Below are positions 25,601 through 40,600 of a stretch of 64,000 nt of DNA, one piece after another. The stretch is taken from positions 14,816,587 to 14,880,586 of the forward strand of contig NC_071333.1 in NCBI RefSeq assembly GCF_010183535.1. The letters run 5' to 3'. Made by a program: the position numbers and the translations under genes. Position 1 is the first letter of the stretch. Every line of letters begins with the position of its first letter. The stretch comes from Caenorhabditis remanei. Its lineage: Eukaryota; Nematoda; Chromadorea; Rhabditida; Rhabditidae. Under the pieces are notes generated by a model. The model saw only the letters and a program-made list of their open reading frames with translations, did not search any database and had not been told where the DNA came from.

Positions 25601-28600
25601 AGTTTCCGCTTTTTCTTCCACACTCTCTTCCTCTCCTAATTTACGGATTTGACGCCTTTCAACCCAGAACATTTTTTTGTGTGACTTACAACGATCAAGT
25701 CAATGGGTGTGGTATGAGGCAGAAATTTAGCCAACCCGAAGTCAACCCAGAAAACAACAAAGAAAAAAACCAACTGACAAATTGAGATAGAAAGTTGCCA
25801 TGCAAACGTTTCTCCGTCGGGATCCTCGTTCGCCAACCAACAATGACTGCATGAACTGATTTTATTGCCCGACAAAACATACAATTAGCCTTGATGACGC
25901 GATTGTATAAAGTTAACCTAAAAATGAAGAATCAACAAGTGTTGTCTGTATGGGTCAGGATTCAGATGGCGAATTGAGTGAACTGTTACGTAGATCTTCC
26001 AGCACCGTAAACATTGCACACGTCACAAAATGTTTGCATTTGTTTGTGATCCTTTTTTATTCAATTCATCTGGAAGTAGTACTGTAGATTTGGCTTGATC
26101 ATGTTTCCCTCTTGAAAACGATATATCTTGTCATAATATTTGTTTCCCAGTGTTCCTTTTCAAAGTATCAGACCTCCGTGTTTCTAATTGAACGTTGAAT
26201 TTATTAATTCCCGGAAGTGTCTTCCCATTTTGACATCATGAAGCCATTTATTGTGTTTTTCCTCGTTTTTTTGAAATCCGTTTGATATTTAGTTTAAACC
26301 AAATCATAGACTCATCATGAGGTTGTATTAGATCATTTCAAGTCACTTTCAGCTCAAACGCCCACCCCTTTTTCGAATCATAATATTGTTCACTGTTTCC
26401 GACAAGTGGTCATTTTGAATTTCCTTGATCTTATGCTCCTATTATTCTTTACACTTTTCATTAATCTTCTAGGCTTCATTTTTCGATGCTTCTTCTTTTT
26501 TTCTTTCAATATTTCTTTTTTTCATTACTCTCATAATTTGAATAATTAAAATATTTTCAAACTTTTTGTCTTCTAGACCTTTCCGAGCCCGGAAACCTCA
26601 CATCGTTCATTGAGCAGCCTGATTTCAGGTCCTGTTTAGGAGGACTGACTTCCCAATCTGTGATATGTGCATCTACTAGCAAGCAGTGGTCGGCAGCTTC
26701 CCATGCAGTACACGCGTCAGGTATTTTTGATCACATTTTTACAAATCGCAATGAAAAGTGAGTTCATGAACAATTCTCTGTATCAGTTGATAGATTAGTC
26801 TTAGTAGAAAATGATCTGAACAAAAATCAGTCAGAAATGAAATGAAATTCTAGTGGTACAAAAATTCCAAAAAGTTCCAAAAAACTCCGGCTTCATGAGC
26901 ACTTTATTGAAAAATAAAATACCAGTTGGTTTGTGAACTCCCTGCAGATCAAATCCTATTGGAAAGTGCATTGTTTTTGGATCTAAAAATATAGCTGCAG
27001 GTTTTCAATACAAGTGCCGTTTCCAGGAAGTTTGCATATCATTCCTAAAATCATCTCGATGGAAAATCAAGAAGGCGGATCTCCAAAACAGGTAAGTACA
27101 CTCTGTCGTAGATCATTGTTTTTTATCAGATACAAATCTGCCAAATGAACTAATCAAAAAACAAACAGTAATAGTTTAGATGTGTGATCTGAATGTTAAT
27201 TTTCATTTGATCATTATTCTATCTCACTATTCGATCGTATTCCAAAATGTTAATTCTTGGAAATTATAAGGTAACGGATGAGTTTTGATGCTAAGAACCT
27301 TTTCAATTTTTAATTATAACCTTGTGAACTTATTCACAGAAAGTTGTCTTCTTGACTTCTATCAATTGCCTCTGTCGTACTAATAATTAAAAATTTCCAG
27401 ACTAATGCCTTGTTAGTTCAGAGTTGTCTGTTGATTACTACTATTCTAGAATTTTGGTTGATCAGTAGAAATGTTGTTCATTTTTCATAGATACCGTATT
27501 CTTTGTCTCCGAATTCTAATTTGTAAGAGTGTTGTATCTCCACCTTAATCCATTAAGCTTAAGCAAACAGGATTTTTGGAAGTGAACGAAAAATTATAAG
27601 TGAGCCGATTTGTAGAAAACTTTATCTGATTTTTGTCCAGGCTCGGAATGATTCATAGTGAGGGGTCTTCCAATATCAGAAATTTCTTCACTTTTTATTT
27701 GAGTATAGTAGCTTACGAGGATCTTATTATCTTACACTGAAAAATGACATGATTAGCTTTTGACGTATGTATATTGATAAATTCTAAATGACGTTTGTTT
27801 TGTAACATGACTTCATGAAACTTTTCTCACAAATCTGATCAAAGGTTTACCAGGAAAAAACACAAATATTGAGACCTCCTATCCAAAAATAAAACTACGT
27901 CTATTTCTTTTTCGATCTTACAGATTGCGGCCATTCCGTCATTGCTCACCCAACAATCGCTGCCTTCGGCAGCTTCAACAGCGTTTCGAGATCACACATC
28001 AGAGAGTCAAGATGAGCTGTCCCCCACGAATTCATCGCGTATGTTCATTCATTCCTGTCTACAGATAGTGCGTTCTCCGTATTCTCCCTAAACCCCGAAA
28101 TTATATTTCCCACTTGAATGATGATTGAACACTGGCTAGCTCTAATGTCTAAATCTAGAACGGCACGCTTTCCTCATATTCTCTAACATACCAAAATTCC
28201 TTATGTAGTACAACTTTCCTTTTCTTGTGTTCCATTTATTTTGTTCTCTTTTTGAGCTCTGCAACCTCGAAAACCGCATGTATTCTCTTTTTTTCGCATC
28301 CGGACTTTCGCTTGGATAGGTGTGCGATGGGCGCCTCTTTTTTCCGTGTAGTTTTTATTTCTCTCTGTTGTACATAGTAAAAATGTTTTTTGTTGCTTCT
28401 ATAATATTTTCCCGCCTTTTCATTTTGTTTGGCGTACACTAAAACTTATAAGTGTTCCAGAGGCGCCAACACCGGCTGGGCCGATCAGCGCGTTCCGCTT
28501 CTCATCCGCATTTTTTAACCCTGATATTTTACGTAATCTAAATATTCAGAAGTCCTCTCCACCAAGTGAGACTCAGTAACTCACTCACTTTTTTTGAAAA

Positions 28601-31600
28601 CCGCTCCAGTTTCAGAACTACCTACGGAAGACGTATTACCTCCACAAGCATCGCAATCATCATCGGATACCCCTGCAGAACCACCACCTACATCATCACA
28701 ACCACCTGTCATTCAAATTGCCCATCCCCTCCCTTTACAAATCAACCCTGATTCACCAGCAACACCAAATCCAAACTCAACCGTTGTACTGCTAGACTGG
28801 TTGGGACATCGTGTACTGGCACGAGTACCTCCAGGTGTTTATCAATCGGGTTACGTAAAAAACGCAACAAATAATAGAGATATTACTGTACAGGTAAGAC
28901 AGATGAAGCTGTGAGTGGAAAAAAAAAACATTTTCAGTTGGATGATGGTAGAGAAGCTAAATATAATAATGTGACACACGCGTTCAATCTGTCGTTGGTA
29001 ATCGCCGATCAGGCTCCTAGTCATTCTGAAGTTAGTAAAATTTGGATTTTAACTCTTCAACTTACATTAATTCATTTTCCCAATTCATTCCAGTTAATAA
29101 CAATTGGGTCAAATTCGATTCTGGCAGTACGATTACCATTGGAGAGGTCAGAAGCGGTATACCGTACGGCTGAACTATTACCGAGTAAAGAAACTGCTCC
29201 TAGATTTTTGGTATGACAAGGAAACAACGACTATGTTAGACAAATTGAACTTTGCAGGTGAAAGTAACTAACGCTAATTACTCAAGTCTGGTGTCTCGAG
29301 CAAACTTGAGATTGCTGAGGCCTCCTTGGTTTGAGGATTTGATGCAAAATACACAAACATCGCAAAGGTATTCCCTTTATTACCAAATTATATTACTTCC
29401 TGTTGAAAAATTATGTTCTTTCGGTTGTGTTCTTATCCATGATATTTTCCAGTCTTGCAACAACACCAGTACCCTCGTTGCCGAGTACAACAGAAAATGG
29501 CGGAAGTGTAACAAATACAGGAAATGTTTCTTTGCTGATGGCTCTGCAACATCAACAACGGCGTTCACAAAGTTTTCAACATGTTGTCACTACGCCTTCT
29601 GTGTAAGTCCACACAAATTTCGAAATGTTTCATTTTGCCATTTTAATCCATTCTAATAACCTTATGTCACTTTCGGACAAAACTTGTAATTATTTTTGAA
29701 CACAACATTATATATCAATAACATTCCATAGTATAAGTTTGTCCTCTTGTTAGAAGCCTCGGAAAATCAAAAAGAACAAGCAAATATTATCAAAAAATGA
29801 AGAAATTGTTAGTTTGTTCGTTACTTTGTTTGTAAACTATTTCAGATCAACACCAATCACATCCAGTCAAACCGGGGCTCCGGTGTCACCAACTGGAACT
29901 GTTACATATCCGGCGACACACCCATTCACGTCAAATCAGGAATCAAGCTCTAAAACGGTGTCCGTGGATTCTGACGAAGAACATCCAGACTCGTCAAACC
30001 AGGTAGGAAATAATTTTGTGAATTCTCACGTATAAGTTTTTATGAAGACAATTATAGTATACGGAAAATCGTAGAGATGATCTCTTCAAGTTTTCTTGAA
30101 CCTGAGTACATAAAAATTAGAAATATGGACTTATAGAACCTAATCCATCTAAGAAACTCAAAAATGAAAAGGACAAGTCTCCCACCAACGTTCTTTGATA
30201 AATCACGTCATTGCTTATATGAGTAAGTAAGCTTTTGAAAATAAGAAATTTGCGTTAACAATTGTCCAAGTCAAATCCTCATTTTCTTAGCACCCACCTA
30301 TTCATCAATCACTAGTAATCTCGATTCGACAAAAACCACTAATAGTGTTAGAGTAACAACAAAGAATCCAGTCGCCTTCGTTTACTCTTTATCCCCTCTA
30401 AAAAACGAAAAATATTGCTACGTCTATTAGCTTTAGCTATTGTCTGGGCACCTAATACGGTAATCCGTTCTCGTATCTCCTCCCACCTTCAATTTCTTGT
30501 TCATTTCCCAGGATCAGTCGAGTGAACCTTCGCCAACCACAGTATCCAACGCTGCTCCACGATCACTATTTGTCAATCCTTCACAAGATTCTGGAATATT
30601 TGAAGGAGATTCGGAGGGCCAGCAGGCTAATATGTTCCAGAATATCACAGCGCCAGTATGTGCAACAAAAGCCATGTTAGACCAGGTGTGTTATTTTTCT
30701 CACAATTTCATTCCCCACCACACTTTTTTTTCCGGAACTGGTTGTTGTACTACCGTTCTTATCAGTAATTATATTCACTTTTACCGACTACCCTCAATGT
30801 GATAAACCGATTACAATCTTCCAGCAACGTTTCAAAAAAGGCGAAATCGTGACGACGCAGTGTGGTATTCGAAAAAAGTTCAATGGGAAACAGTGGCGAC
30901 GGCTGTGTTCAAAAGAAGGTTGTAATAAGGTATGACTAGAAAAAAGTTTATCTTATCATGTCCCGACCCCTTGACTTTCCCTCGATTTTGTTGTTTCTCG
31001 TTGATATAAAATTACCAGTAATCATAGTCACAAGATCCAAGAATGAGAAGAATCCAAAGTACAGTACTGTTTTAGAAGACAGCCTTAATCAGTATTTTAT
31101 TGTTTTCTTATGTTGGAATTCTTTTCAATAAGATACAGTAATGCAGACAGAGATGATGTCTTTGGCGCCAGTTAGAGAAATCTTCAAAACAATGTCATTT
31201 CGATATAGTGGCTCAATTTTAACTGAAGTTTTATAGTAGTGCTCTATCCATGTTTCGTTTTTAGGCCTATTTTGAGAATAGCCATAATTTTCATATTACT
31301 CCATAAGTGTTTCTTTAGTTACTGTATTTTGTCATTTGTAAGTCCCCCATGCCACTCTGATCACTTAATACAAAAATCAGAGGGAGTATGGCAAACGAAA
31401 ACGAAATCAGAATCAAAAATAACATTAGAAGAATCAAAATCAAAGCGCAGGTCAGTCACACGTCTCACAATGAATTACGACCTGACAGTTGGTCATTTCT
31501 CCCCCTTTCTTCCCCTCTTCTTACATTTTTTATCATCTCTTGAATGGAGACTTTGTTCAAATATTCTTGAAGGAACCTAGCGGGGTGAAATGAAATGGAT

Positions 31601-34600
31601 ACCTAATCAGGTGACGAAGGGAAAAGTCATCCATCTGTTGTCAACCAGCAGTTAGTCGGGCGCGTCTTGTTCATTCGCCGCGCACCTTTTTTTCTCGAAT
31701 GAGAGAGAGAGTTTTTGTTTCATTTCGGTCACATCATCACTTTCTGGCCAATAATGACAACAAATAATTTGGAGTGACGAGCTAAAAATAAAGATTGCAG
31801 GAGTCCCAACGACGTGGTTACTGCTCACGCCATCTGTCTCTCAAAAGTAAACCACCGCACGGTCATCATATGGAAAGAAGCCCACCTGGAAATAGCAAGC
31901 CTGGTGAGTGTTGTAGGAAGTTCCATGGCTGTAGAAACGTTTAGCTGGGGTAGTTTCTGGAAGTATTATCATATCCAATTTTTATATTGCCAAAACTTGG
32001 CAACAAGATGACTGTTACATCAAACATCAATTTTGAGACATCTAATGAAAGGTATTAGCTTAATCTTGTCCTAACTTTTACTCTAATACTTTATATATGT
32101 TAAGTACTTTAGACTTTAGAACAAGTAGAATTGGAACCTATTTGATAGAACTTGAAAATACTGTTATCACACAAAATACTGAATTAGAATGGGATACTCC
32201 TACCAATCCTTTCTCAGCAGACTACCGTAATCCATATCAGTCTGAGTGGGGAATTAACGTGTTATTTGGCTGGGTTTTTATTTGAATGCAAATAAAAACT
32301 AACTGCTGAACGGCATAACTATAAATCATAAAAACGAATTTGTTGCTCTTCTTTCTGGAAGCGTTTGTTTTTGAATCAATCGTAATAACTAATCAACAAA
32401 AATTATGTTTTTCCCTCCCGCCGCTGCCAAAACCACCCATTATTTATGGTTTGTGACTCAAGGTTCCGTACGCAAGAAACTGTTGATTCTTTTCTAAACA
32501 AACAAGACTGTGAGGGGCTTAAATGGGTATAATTAAAAGAAAAAAAACGGCGTACATTTTTTGATAAGACATGACGTTTTGTGAATGAATTTTGGCTGGA
32601 AAGTGGTGAACTATTGAAATTTATGAAGAATCACAAACTGATTAGAGAACTGTTGATTTTATAGGATGGTTAATCTAACAGATGGTTTTATTGCATTGTA
32701 TTCTCTGCACAGCTGAATGTTATGTTTGTGCATGAGACTCAAGACAATCACTTCAATGAACAAAAGGAGCCGCTGGTATTAATAACTTGCTAATGAACTA
32801 TCCCTGACATTTCCATTGAGGAAAAAGCCTTCCGTCTGAGCCGATAGACATTTTATTGCTTTTTTGCTAGCTTTGAAAGTAGTTTTAAAAGTAATTCAGC
32901 TGAATTTTTTACATTCAAAAAATCGTTTGGCTAACGACTAGCTCTGAGCTTTTAGCGTTCTTCTTTAGCTTTTTGAACTTTTTTCTTCCCAAAAGAACAA
33001 CCCATTCTTCTAACAAAACGTCTTTTCGACCTCGAGTCAATGTGCACTTCAGTCTATTCAATGCAACAACGAAACGTTTCCTTTTTCCCTTTTTTCCTTC
33101 CCAGCTTTTTTCACCTTTATTCCAGAGAGGACGGCAATTTTGTCTATTCACCTTTCAGGGCGAAAAAATAAGTGAATGGGTTGAGGTTGTTCGATTTAGA
33201 GAAAAGAATGTCTTACTCTTTCATTCCTTGTTTGGCGAACTTCCAGTCATTTTTGAAAAATTTAGAACTTCGATATAAAATTGAGACTTTGAAACTGAGA
33301 ATGGCCAGTTCAGTTTATTTTTCTAAGAAGGGATAGCATAAACCTACCGTAATCCTATAAACATAACATTTTAGCCGATTGTGACAAATATTGTAGTCCT
33401 TATATTTTTCTGAGTGGTTTAGGGTGTAGTCCGGATAAGTTTTAGATTAGAATGGATTTTCTCATATTTGGACTCGAATTTTGAATCAAAAGTTCAATTT
33501 TTCTACTATCCATTGTTTCTTTATTATTCGGAACCGCCCCTAATTTGGGACATCAGTTTGCCACAGTACGATTTTCATTTATTTCATTTTCTTGACTGTC
33601 CGCGTGCCATACAATTTTTCTAATAAGAGTACTTTTTGTCGCCCCTTCCCATCCATCGCCTACTATTCTCTTATTCTTCTTTATCATATATTACGTTCCT
33701 GAATAGTTGTACATGTTTTCTTTCTTTTAAAAATTGTTCTCCAAAAATTCTAGTATGTTAGTCATGCTCAGAGATGGGCATCGCTTGAATAGGGCAGGCA
33801 GACAACAATCATCCGTGGTCAGGACGAGTAGTAGTACAGTCTGTTTGCAGTGAAACCGCCCATTTGCCGATGGGTACGTATAGAGGCAGTATCGGTTTTT
33901 GGAGGTGTGACATGATATCCGTCCTTCGGATGTTTCACTATTTGTTTCCGTTTTTTGAATTCTCCAGATTCAAATTCTCATCAAAAATCCTCGGCTTCAA
34001 TTTTTTTTGAAAATTCTTTCAAGCTACAGTTTGAATGATGTAAAAGCGGCTTCTCGAATTACACGACGCAACATTCCTTCTTTTTTTGCACTAGTGCTAT
34101 ACGAGTTTAGTGTCCATTTCATCTAAAACCAACACAACTGAAAAAAAAAGAGTGGAACAAAATAATAATAATAACAATAATAATAAGACCCGAAGTTTTC
34201 TTTTTTCTTTCCAAAAATAATTGTTTTCGCTTATGTATTTACATTTCTTGCTTTTTCACATCAAAAGTCACACTCAGTCAACCCACTCATTTGGTTAGAC
34301 AGGTGGAAAATGAAAAAAGTGATTTTGTTCGGATATATAAATGGAATATGGTAGGATTTCCCTCAGATCTTTTTCAGATGTTTAGGTCTCTCTAGATAAG
34401 CCCGGCGAGTGTGTTTTGAGTATTTGTTAGGATTCAAATCATAACTGAAACGAGATTATGGTCAGAATCCATTCTGCTGCAAACCACGATTCTTGTTGAT
34501 CCACTCCATCCATAGGCTCGTTTAAGCTTCTTTTTCAAAACCATCTTGTTAGAAAACTCCTAGTTTTATGATAATCTTTCTTTGCTCACACCCCCGACTC

Positions 34601-37600
34601 CGTATAAAGTTCAGCTCGATTTGCATTTTTGTCGGAATCATGAAGCATTCTTTGACGCAAGTCTTTTTTCTCATCTCTCAAGTTCTTTTCCTCATCCACC
34701 CACATCACTTTTTTTGCATTCTAGTTTAATGTTAACTTTCAATTCATCCTTTCGCTCTGTTCATTATTTAACAATGATCCATTCAGTAATGAATTGCAAT
34801 TTTTTGTTTGAGGCAATTAAAAAGTTTCTGAGAATATGGAGAAACACTTATGGTCTAGAGTTTGGAATATTGAAAGTTGTGTATTGAAACAAATACATCA
34901 TCAAATACATAATTAGCTTTAATTTTAATTACCTAGGGACAGTGAAAGTTATAAAACTACAGTATGCCTGACACTTTATGTCCTAACCTATACTTTGCTA
35001 GATATTGTTTGATATTACTATGATAAATTTTCAGAGTTATTCCATCCCGAACCAACAGTTTTCCTACCCAACTCAACATCCACACGTGTTCCAACCACAG
35101 TCAACACCTCTGTCTTTTCCGCCGGGAAAATCAATCCGTTATCAGCTCCATCTTCTCTGTTATCGGATAAGAGTCTACCACCACAATTTTCGGTGAGTCC
35201 AGTGAGATTGTGTGGGTAGGGTACGTGAACTTCATTAGAGACTAGAGAGGTAGATCTGTTTTTGGACAGAATCGGATTTGAGGGTTTTGAAGTCACTGAG
35301 ATCTCCATTTCCAAGCATACATAAAATATAATAAAGTTGGTTATTATTCCGTATAATCTGAGTATCAAACAGACAATATTTTGTATGTCTGATATAAGCG
35401 CTACATGACATTTAAACGTCACGCCTATCTGTCTATCTCTTAAAACTAACACAAAAATATGTTAGATCAAAAAAATTATGTGGTATACTGCGGGTTTTCA
35501 ATACATTTAAAGTTAAGGAAAACAGTTTTTACTATATATCACATCATTAGAAATGATCTGATCAATGGTGTCTAGGTTAACCGACAGTCCATTCACTCTT
35601 TCTAAACAAGTAGTACCATATGTACCGTGTTTTGTATTCATTGATCATATAGAGATCAATCCATGCAAAAAGTTTAGTTAATTCTCTATTTTCGTTTTGT
35701 TCTCTCTATTTCTGGTCGTTTTCATTTCAACCCCTCATTTTCTGTTTCAATGAACCAAACCGTCAGTCATACTCATACGCTCCATTCGATTCGAAAAGTG
35801 TGACGTAGCCATTTCGACTACGTCGCCGGATTGGTAGCTGATCTGGTCGCCGCTCACTCGGGACCCATTTTTTGACTGGCCTTTCTTCTCCTCTCTCAAA
35901 AATCGTGTGAAAAAAACGTCGAAGGGCCGAAAACTGAACTGCTCTGAAGACCTCCTTCCAGAAATCTGATATTCAAAATGGGGGCACCGCTCTTCAAAAT
36001 GCCCTCTCTCCTCCTGAATTTGATCCGTCATACTCTTTGCAATTTCTCTCCCCATTTTTTGGAGAATAATTGAAAAAGAAGTATTGAAAACTCGTTTTAG
36101 TCAATTTTTCTCTCTTATTGAATAAAAATAACAATAGGAATGTGTTTCAGGTTGAACGTGCTCAACAAATTCAGCAACAGTTGATGCAAATTGGAAACGT
36201 CAGATTTGAGAATCAGTTTCAGCAGGTGATTATTCGATAATTTCAGGAAAATTTGTCAGAAAATTTGTTTGTGCGTTTTATGATAGACGACCACGCGTGG
36301 GGGAGGTCATTTTAATAATAACTCATTCATATCACAGGAAATTAGTTTGTGATGCGGATGGCGTTTAAAAATATTCCTGGACATGACCATTTGGGATTAG
36401 ATAAGGATGTTCAAAAGTTCAAACTATTTTTATATCTTTGATAGGAGTTTTGTTTTCATTCGAAGTTGTTTCTATTTTATTAATTCTGTTCCATTACTCC
36501 GAGCTTTTTCAGCTCCAACAACTCCTTATGCAGCAAGTGCCAGCAGGTCGGAGACCCGACCTCCCAGCCATCACCCAGGCAAATTCGGTTTTCTGCCCAC
36601 CGTTAGGACTGACTAATGCGGCATCAGGACTATTCAACATCAATCCAACTTTATTGTCCCAACTTACCGCTCCATTGTTACAACAGCAAGCTCAGGCACT
36701 TCTCCAGCAACAGTTGAATGCACAGAACAACAATCAGGCAAATAATAACAATGTGAAAATCGAAAAAGAAGATGACGAGCAAGATGAAGACGACGATGAT
36801 GGCGGAAGTGACAGTTAGTAACTTTTCAGAAAACCAGCCTTCTCACCAACTTCATCCAACTTATCTTTTTCAGACGTCAGTATTTGTCAGAAAACCGAGG
36901 AACGTTCCGACGATGATGATGATGACAGCTCTGGAGGAGGCGGCGGCCTCGCGTCAACAGGATCCTCAAATCCAAACGGGTCTAGTTCAAGTGCGTTGTA
37001 AGCCGAGCTTATTTTAGAAAGCCCAAGATTATCACCTTATATACGTTCTTTCAACAGTTTAATTTTTCCATATATAAGAAGTAGGTAAGGAACTGATATT
37101 AAAAATGTAACACCTCAACATTCAAATTTTTCATTAGTGATATTAGTTTTGCCATGTTTTTTTCTAGATATGATATGTTACTTTATAAATGTGTCCCTTA
37201 TCCAGAAAAGTTATTATGTTTATTCACAACAAACATTTTCCAGCTTTTCCAATTAACTCAACACGCAGTGGAGAATCAACGGTAACACCTCCAACTGATC
37301 AAAATCAGAACCAACAGAGCAATTCCAGAAACTCGAGTGCAGAACTAAGTAAGTGATCCATTTCTCATTTTTCAATTTTCTATCTCTTTCTCACTTCCAA
37401 CTCATTAACGGTTTATTAGAAAAGTGTGCCACTGGGTGTTTGTTTTCCGTTCATAGATGTTGCAATTTCATTCAATTCATTCTCTATTTATTTTTCTACC
37501 AATCCCTTTTTTTCATTGCTCATCTTCTCAGAGAGGTTTTAGGAACTTTAAACCAAGTATACATATATCGGAAGTCAGAAGTCTCTTTTGTTTTGAGTTT

Positions 37601-40600
37601 TTTCACATTCTGAATTTTCTTTCTTTTATTTTCCAATATAACACGTTTCAATTCTGTCAAAATATTTTGAGATCTCGCTTGTCTAGTCTGCGGTACCTCA
37701 AGAACATTAAAAAGCTCACAGACGTTTTCACACGTTCCTGATTAATGATAACAAGATCATACATACTTTTTCATTCTTTTTGATCTGCTCTTAATCTTGT
37801 CTCAGATTATTCGTCAATCTTTAGAATGTTGCAAAGGTGCTACGACAAATTTGATTTCCTAATCCTTTGAGAATGAACACCTTTGGTTTTCAATGGTGGG
37901 ATGTGGGATTTCTTTGAAAATTAGATCTGTTTGTGCTCTGAGTTCTCACAGATTTTTATTTGATCGCTGGTGGAAACATGGGAAAAAATATTGAATGGAA
38001 TTTCTGATATTGAAATAGAATACGACCGAAATAAATTAATGAAGTCTTAAATCATTTAAATTTCTGATATGATTTCTGGACTATTTTGAGACATTCATTG
38101 TGATCTAGATACCTCCAACACAGGACAACACAGCACAAAAGTTTTGCGTTTGTTTGTCTATGTTCGTCTTCAACATTTTCTCAAATCCAACGGGTTCTTT
38201 CTTTCTCAATGCTCATCTGACCTTTTCATGACGTCCGTTGTCCATCCTTTTCTAAACAAACGTCCCGGCGTCCACCCACCATTTCCTTTCCTATTTTCCA
38301 CCCACTCTGGTCACGTTATCCTTTTTTCTTAATCGCACCTCTCGCCACTATTTCTTTTTCTTCAAACCGCTGAATGATTTTGAATGATATCATCAGAAGC
38401 TCATTCTAAAATTCTAATCTTGAATCGCGACATGAAATACCAATCAACTCAACAAGCTTTTCAATATCGGATCAAGTCTTATCCGTAATTCAGAAAAGGA
38501 GGTGTTGGGTCGAGTTGTGTAGATTCTTAAGAATGAATTCCTTATAACGTCATGTTAGTATTTCGTAAATTGAGATCAAACCCTTCTCTCTTTTGAATGG
38601 AGTAGTCTGACCCACCAGTGTAGATTTTCACAATTCAAAAGAACTCATGTCATAAAACATCTTCACAGCCTCATTTCATCCAGAGGGCTCCTATTTCAAA
38701 CCAAAAAACATTCCATCTTTTTCAGCTGGCTACGATATGTCCCACGAGCTATCAGTGGAGACCAGTGATGCTGGTCCGCCGTCACTTCCGTCACAGGTTT
38801 GTTATTTGTTGTCTCCTACGCACTTGTTTTGTTTCTAATGACTATTCTCTACCAAGAACAAAGTCTAGAACACATGCGTAATGAGTATAATGATGAATAA
38901 CATTGATGGTACTAATAACATTGATGGTACTGTCAGAGTCACATAACATTGATGGTACTGTCAGAGTCACAATTTCATTTATAAAGCTTAGATTTGGCCA
39001 AACTTCAAAACTAATACAAATATTATTTCTCACTTATTTAATCATCGTTTTCTTCCATTACAGCCATCCTCCGCATCCATCGGCAGCAGTGTCAACTCAG
39101 CGTTCCGATCACCAGGTTTGTTGATTCAATATCAGTCTATCACCCTATCTTCACTCAATTGAAGACCATTTGAGATCAAAAAGAGACCATACATTTCTTT
39201 TCAGTGAAAATCGAGCCTAAGGATGATTACGAACAGCCACAAGTGAAAGAAATGATCGACATCAAGCCAGAGGTTTTTCGCTTAGCCAAGGAGAGACGAC
39301 GTTCGAAAACATCAGCGGTATGTTGATAGTCTCGGAAATTTGAACTTTTCACAATGCGGAAGTAGTTTTTTTATGTTGACATTGATATGTGCCAAAACTT
39401 ATTATAGCATTAGGCGTACTTATGCTTTTGCGTCAGGTAATTGACTAGCCGGGTATGTCCTGTCTGGACACATTTCCGTTGGACTGGTGAGACAAACTGG
39501 CATCATCGTCTAAATGATCGAAATGTTAGATACCGTAACCTACAGAGTTTCAGACTGAACCTCACGTTCGCCGGCCCATGAATGCATTCATGATCTTTTC
39601 GAAACGTCATCGCCCGCTTGTCCACAAAACTCACCCGAACAGTGATAACCGAACTGTATCCAAAGTGCTCGGGGAGTGGTGGTACGCCTTGGCGGCTGAT
39701 CAAAAAGCGGAATACCACAAGCTTGCTGCACAAGTGAAAGAAGCACATTTCAAGGCTCATCCTGATTGGAAATGGAGTAATAAAGAGAAGAAGATCAAGT
39801 CTGAGTCATTGAATACAACGCCGGTGGCAATGACTCCTCTCAAAAACAAGGTGTGTTTTGGTGAAAGTTGTTGTTTTTGTGATTTTTGTGGTTTTCGGAT
39901 TTTCTCAGTTTCTTGTTTTTTCTAATTTTAGCAATTCTAGAAATTTTCTCATTTTCAGGTGTTCGACTTCGATTTCCGTAGCGCGGCTGACGATCTTGCA
40001 AAGTCTTTTGTAGATGGTACTGCTCTACTGAGCCCAATGACTCCAATGACACCAGGAGCATCAGTGTACAGAAATTTGTCGTCATCAATGGACTCGATGT
40101 CAATTCCTTCATCATCGTCTTCCTTTGACTTCACAACTCTACCAATGCTGAGTCCATGCCTTTCGGCGATGTCGGTTAACACACCAAGCATCAAAGGGTC
40201 CCCTGCGCCAAGCTCTGCGTCTTCGACTTTCCACTTTGATTTTGACTGTTTCAAACAAGGAACTAACGGGGTAGGTGATAATTCTAAATTTATTTATTGA
40301 TTTGGTCCCGATCGGTCTTTTCACTTTTTTTTCAAAACCGGTATTTCTTTTTTGTTCAATAGACAGCAGGAGTTTTTTTTATTTGAAACGGAATTGACAA
40401 CATAATGACTAAACACCAAACCAATGACTACGTGACATCCACTTTCTAATTCTATACCATAACAATCTACAGTACCCCTTTTCCAGGTGTACCCTACCTT
40501 CAACCCAGCAATGATAAGTACACTTGTCAACTCGTCAACACCATGTCGACCACTACTGCCCATGTACACTACCAACACATCCTCATTCTACTCGCCAACT

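Larger units (their letters stand above)
12264..26576 (+). other. 14.3-kb 5' intron of the gei-3 homologue
   Basis: Very long for Caenorhabditis. It is mostly AT- or T/C-rich, and many open frames here are poly-Phe/Ser artefacts of T/C tracts. It contains a GGCCCGG palindrome (15576-15710), a 23-bp tandem duplication (21254-21299), a candidate alternative exon (17947-18087), and two short weak candidate ORFs near 15.0-15.5 kb. Its length and the compatible phases on both sides suggest alternative promoters and regulatory elements. Confidence 0.6.

Noticed and set aside
31239..31580. Possible extra gei-3 exon (segment [13 protein letters not shown])
   Set aside because: Including it would interrupt the conserved [16 protein letters not shown] junction, which joins perfectly without it.
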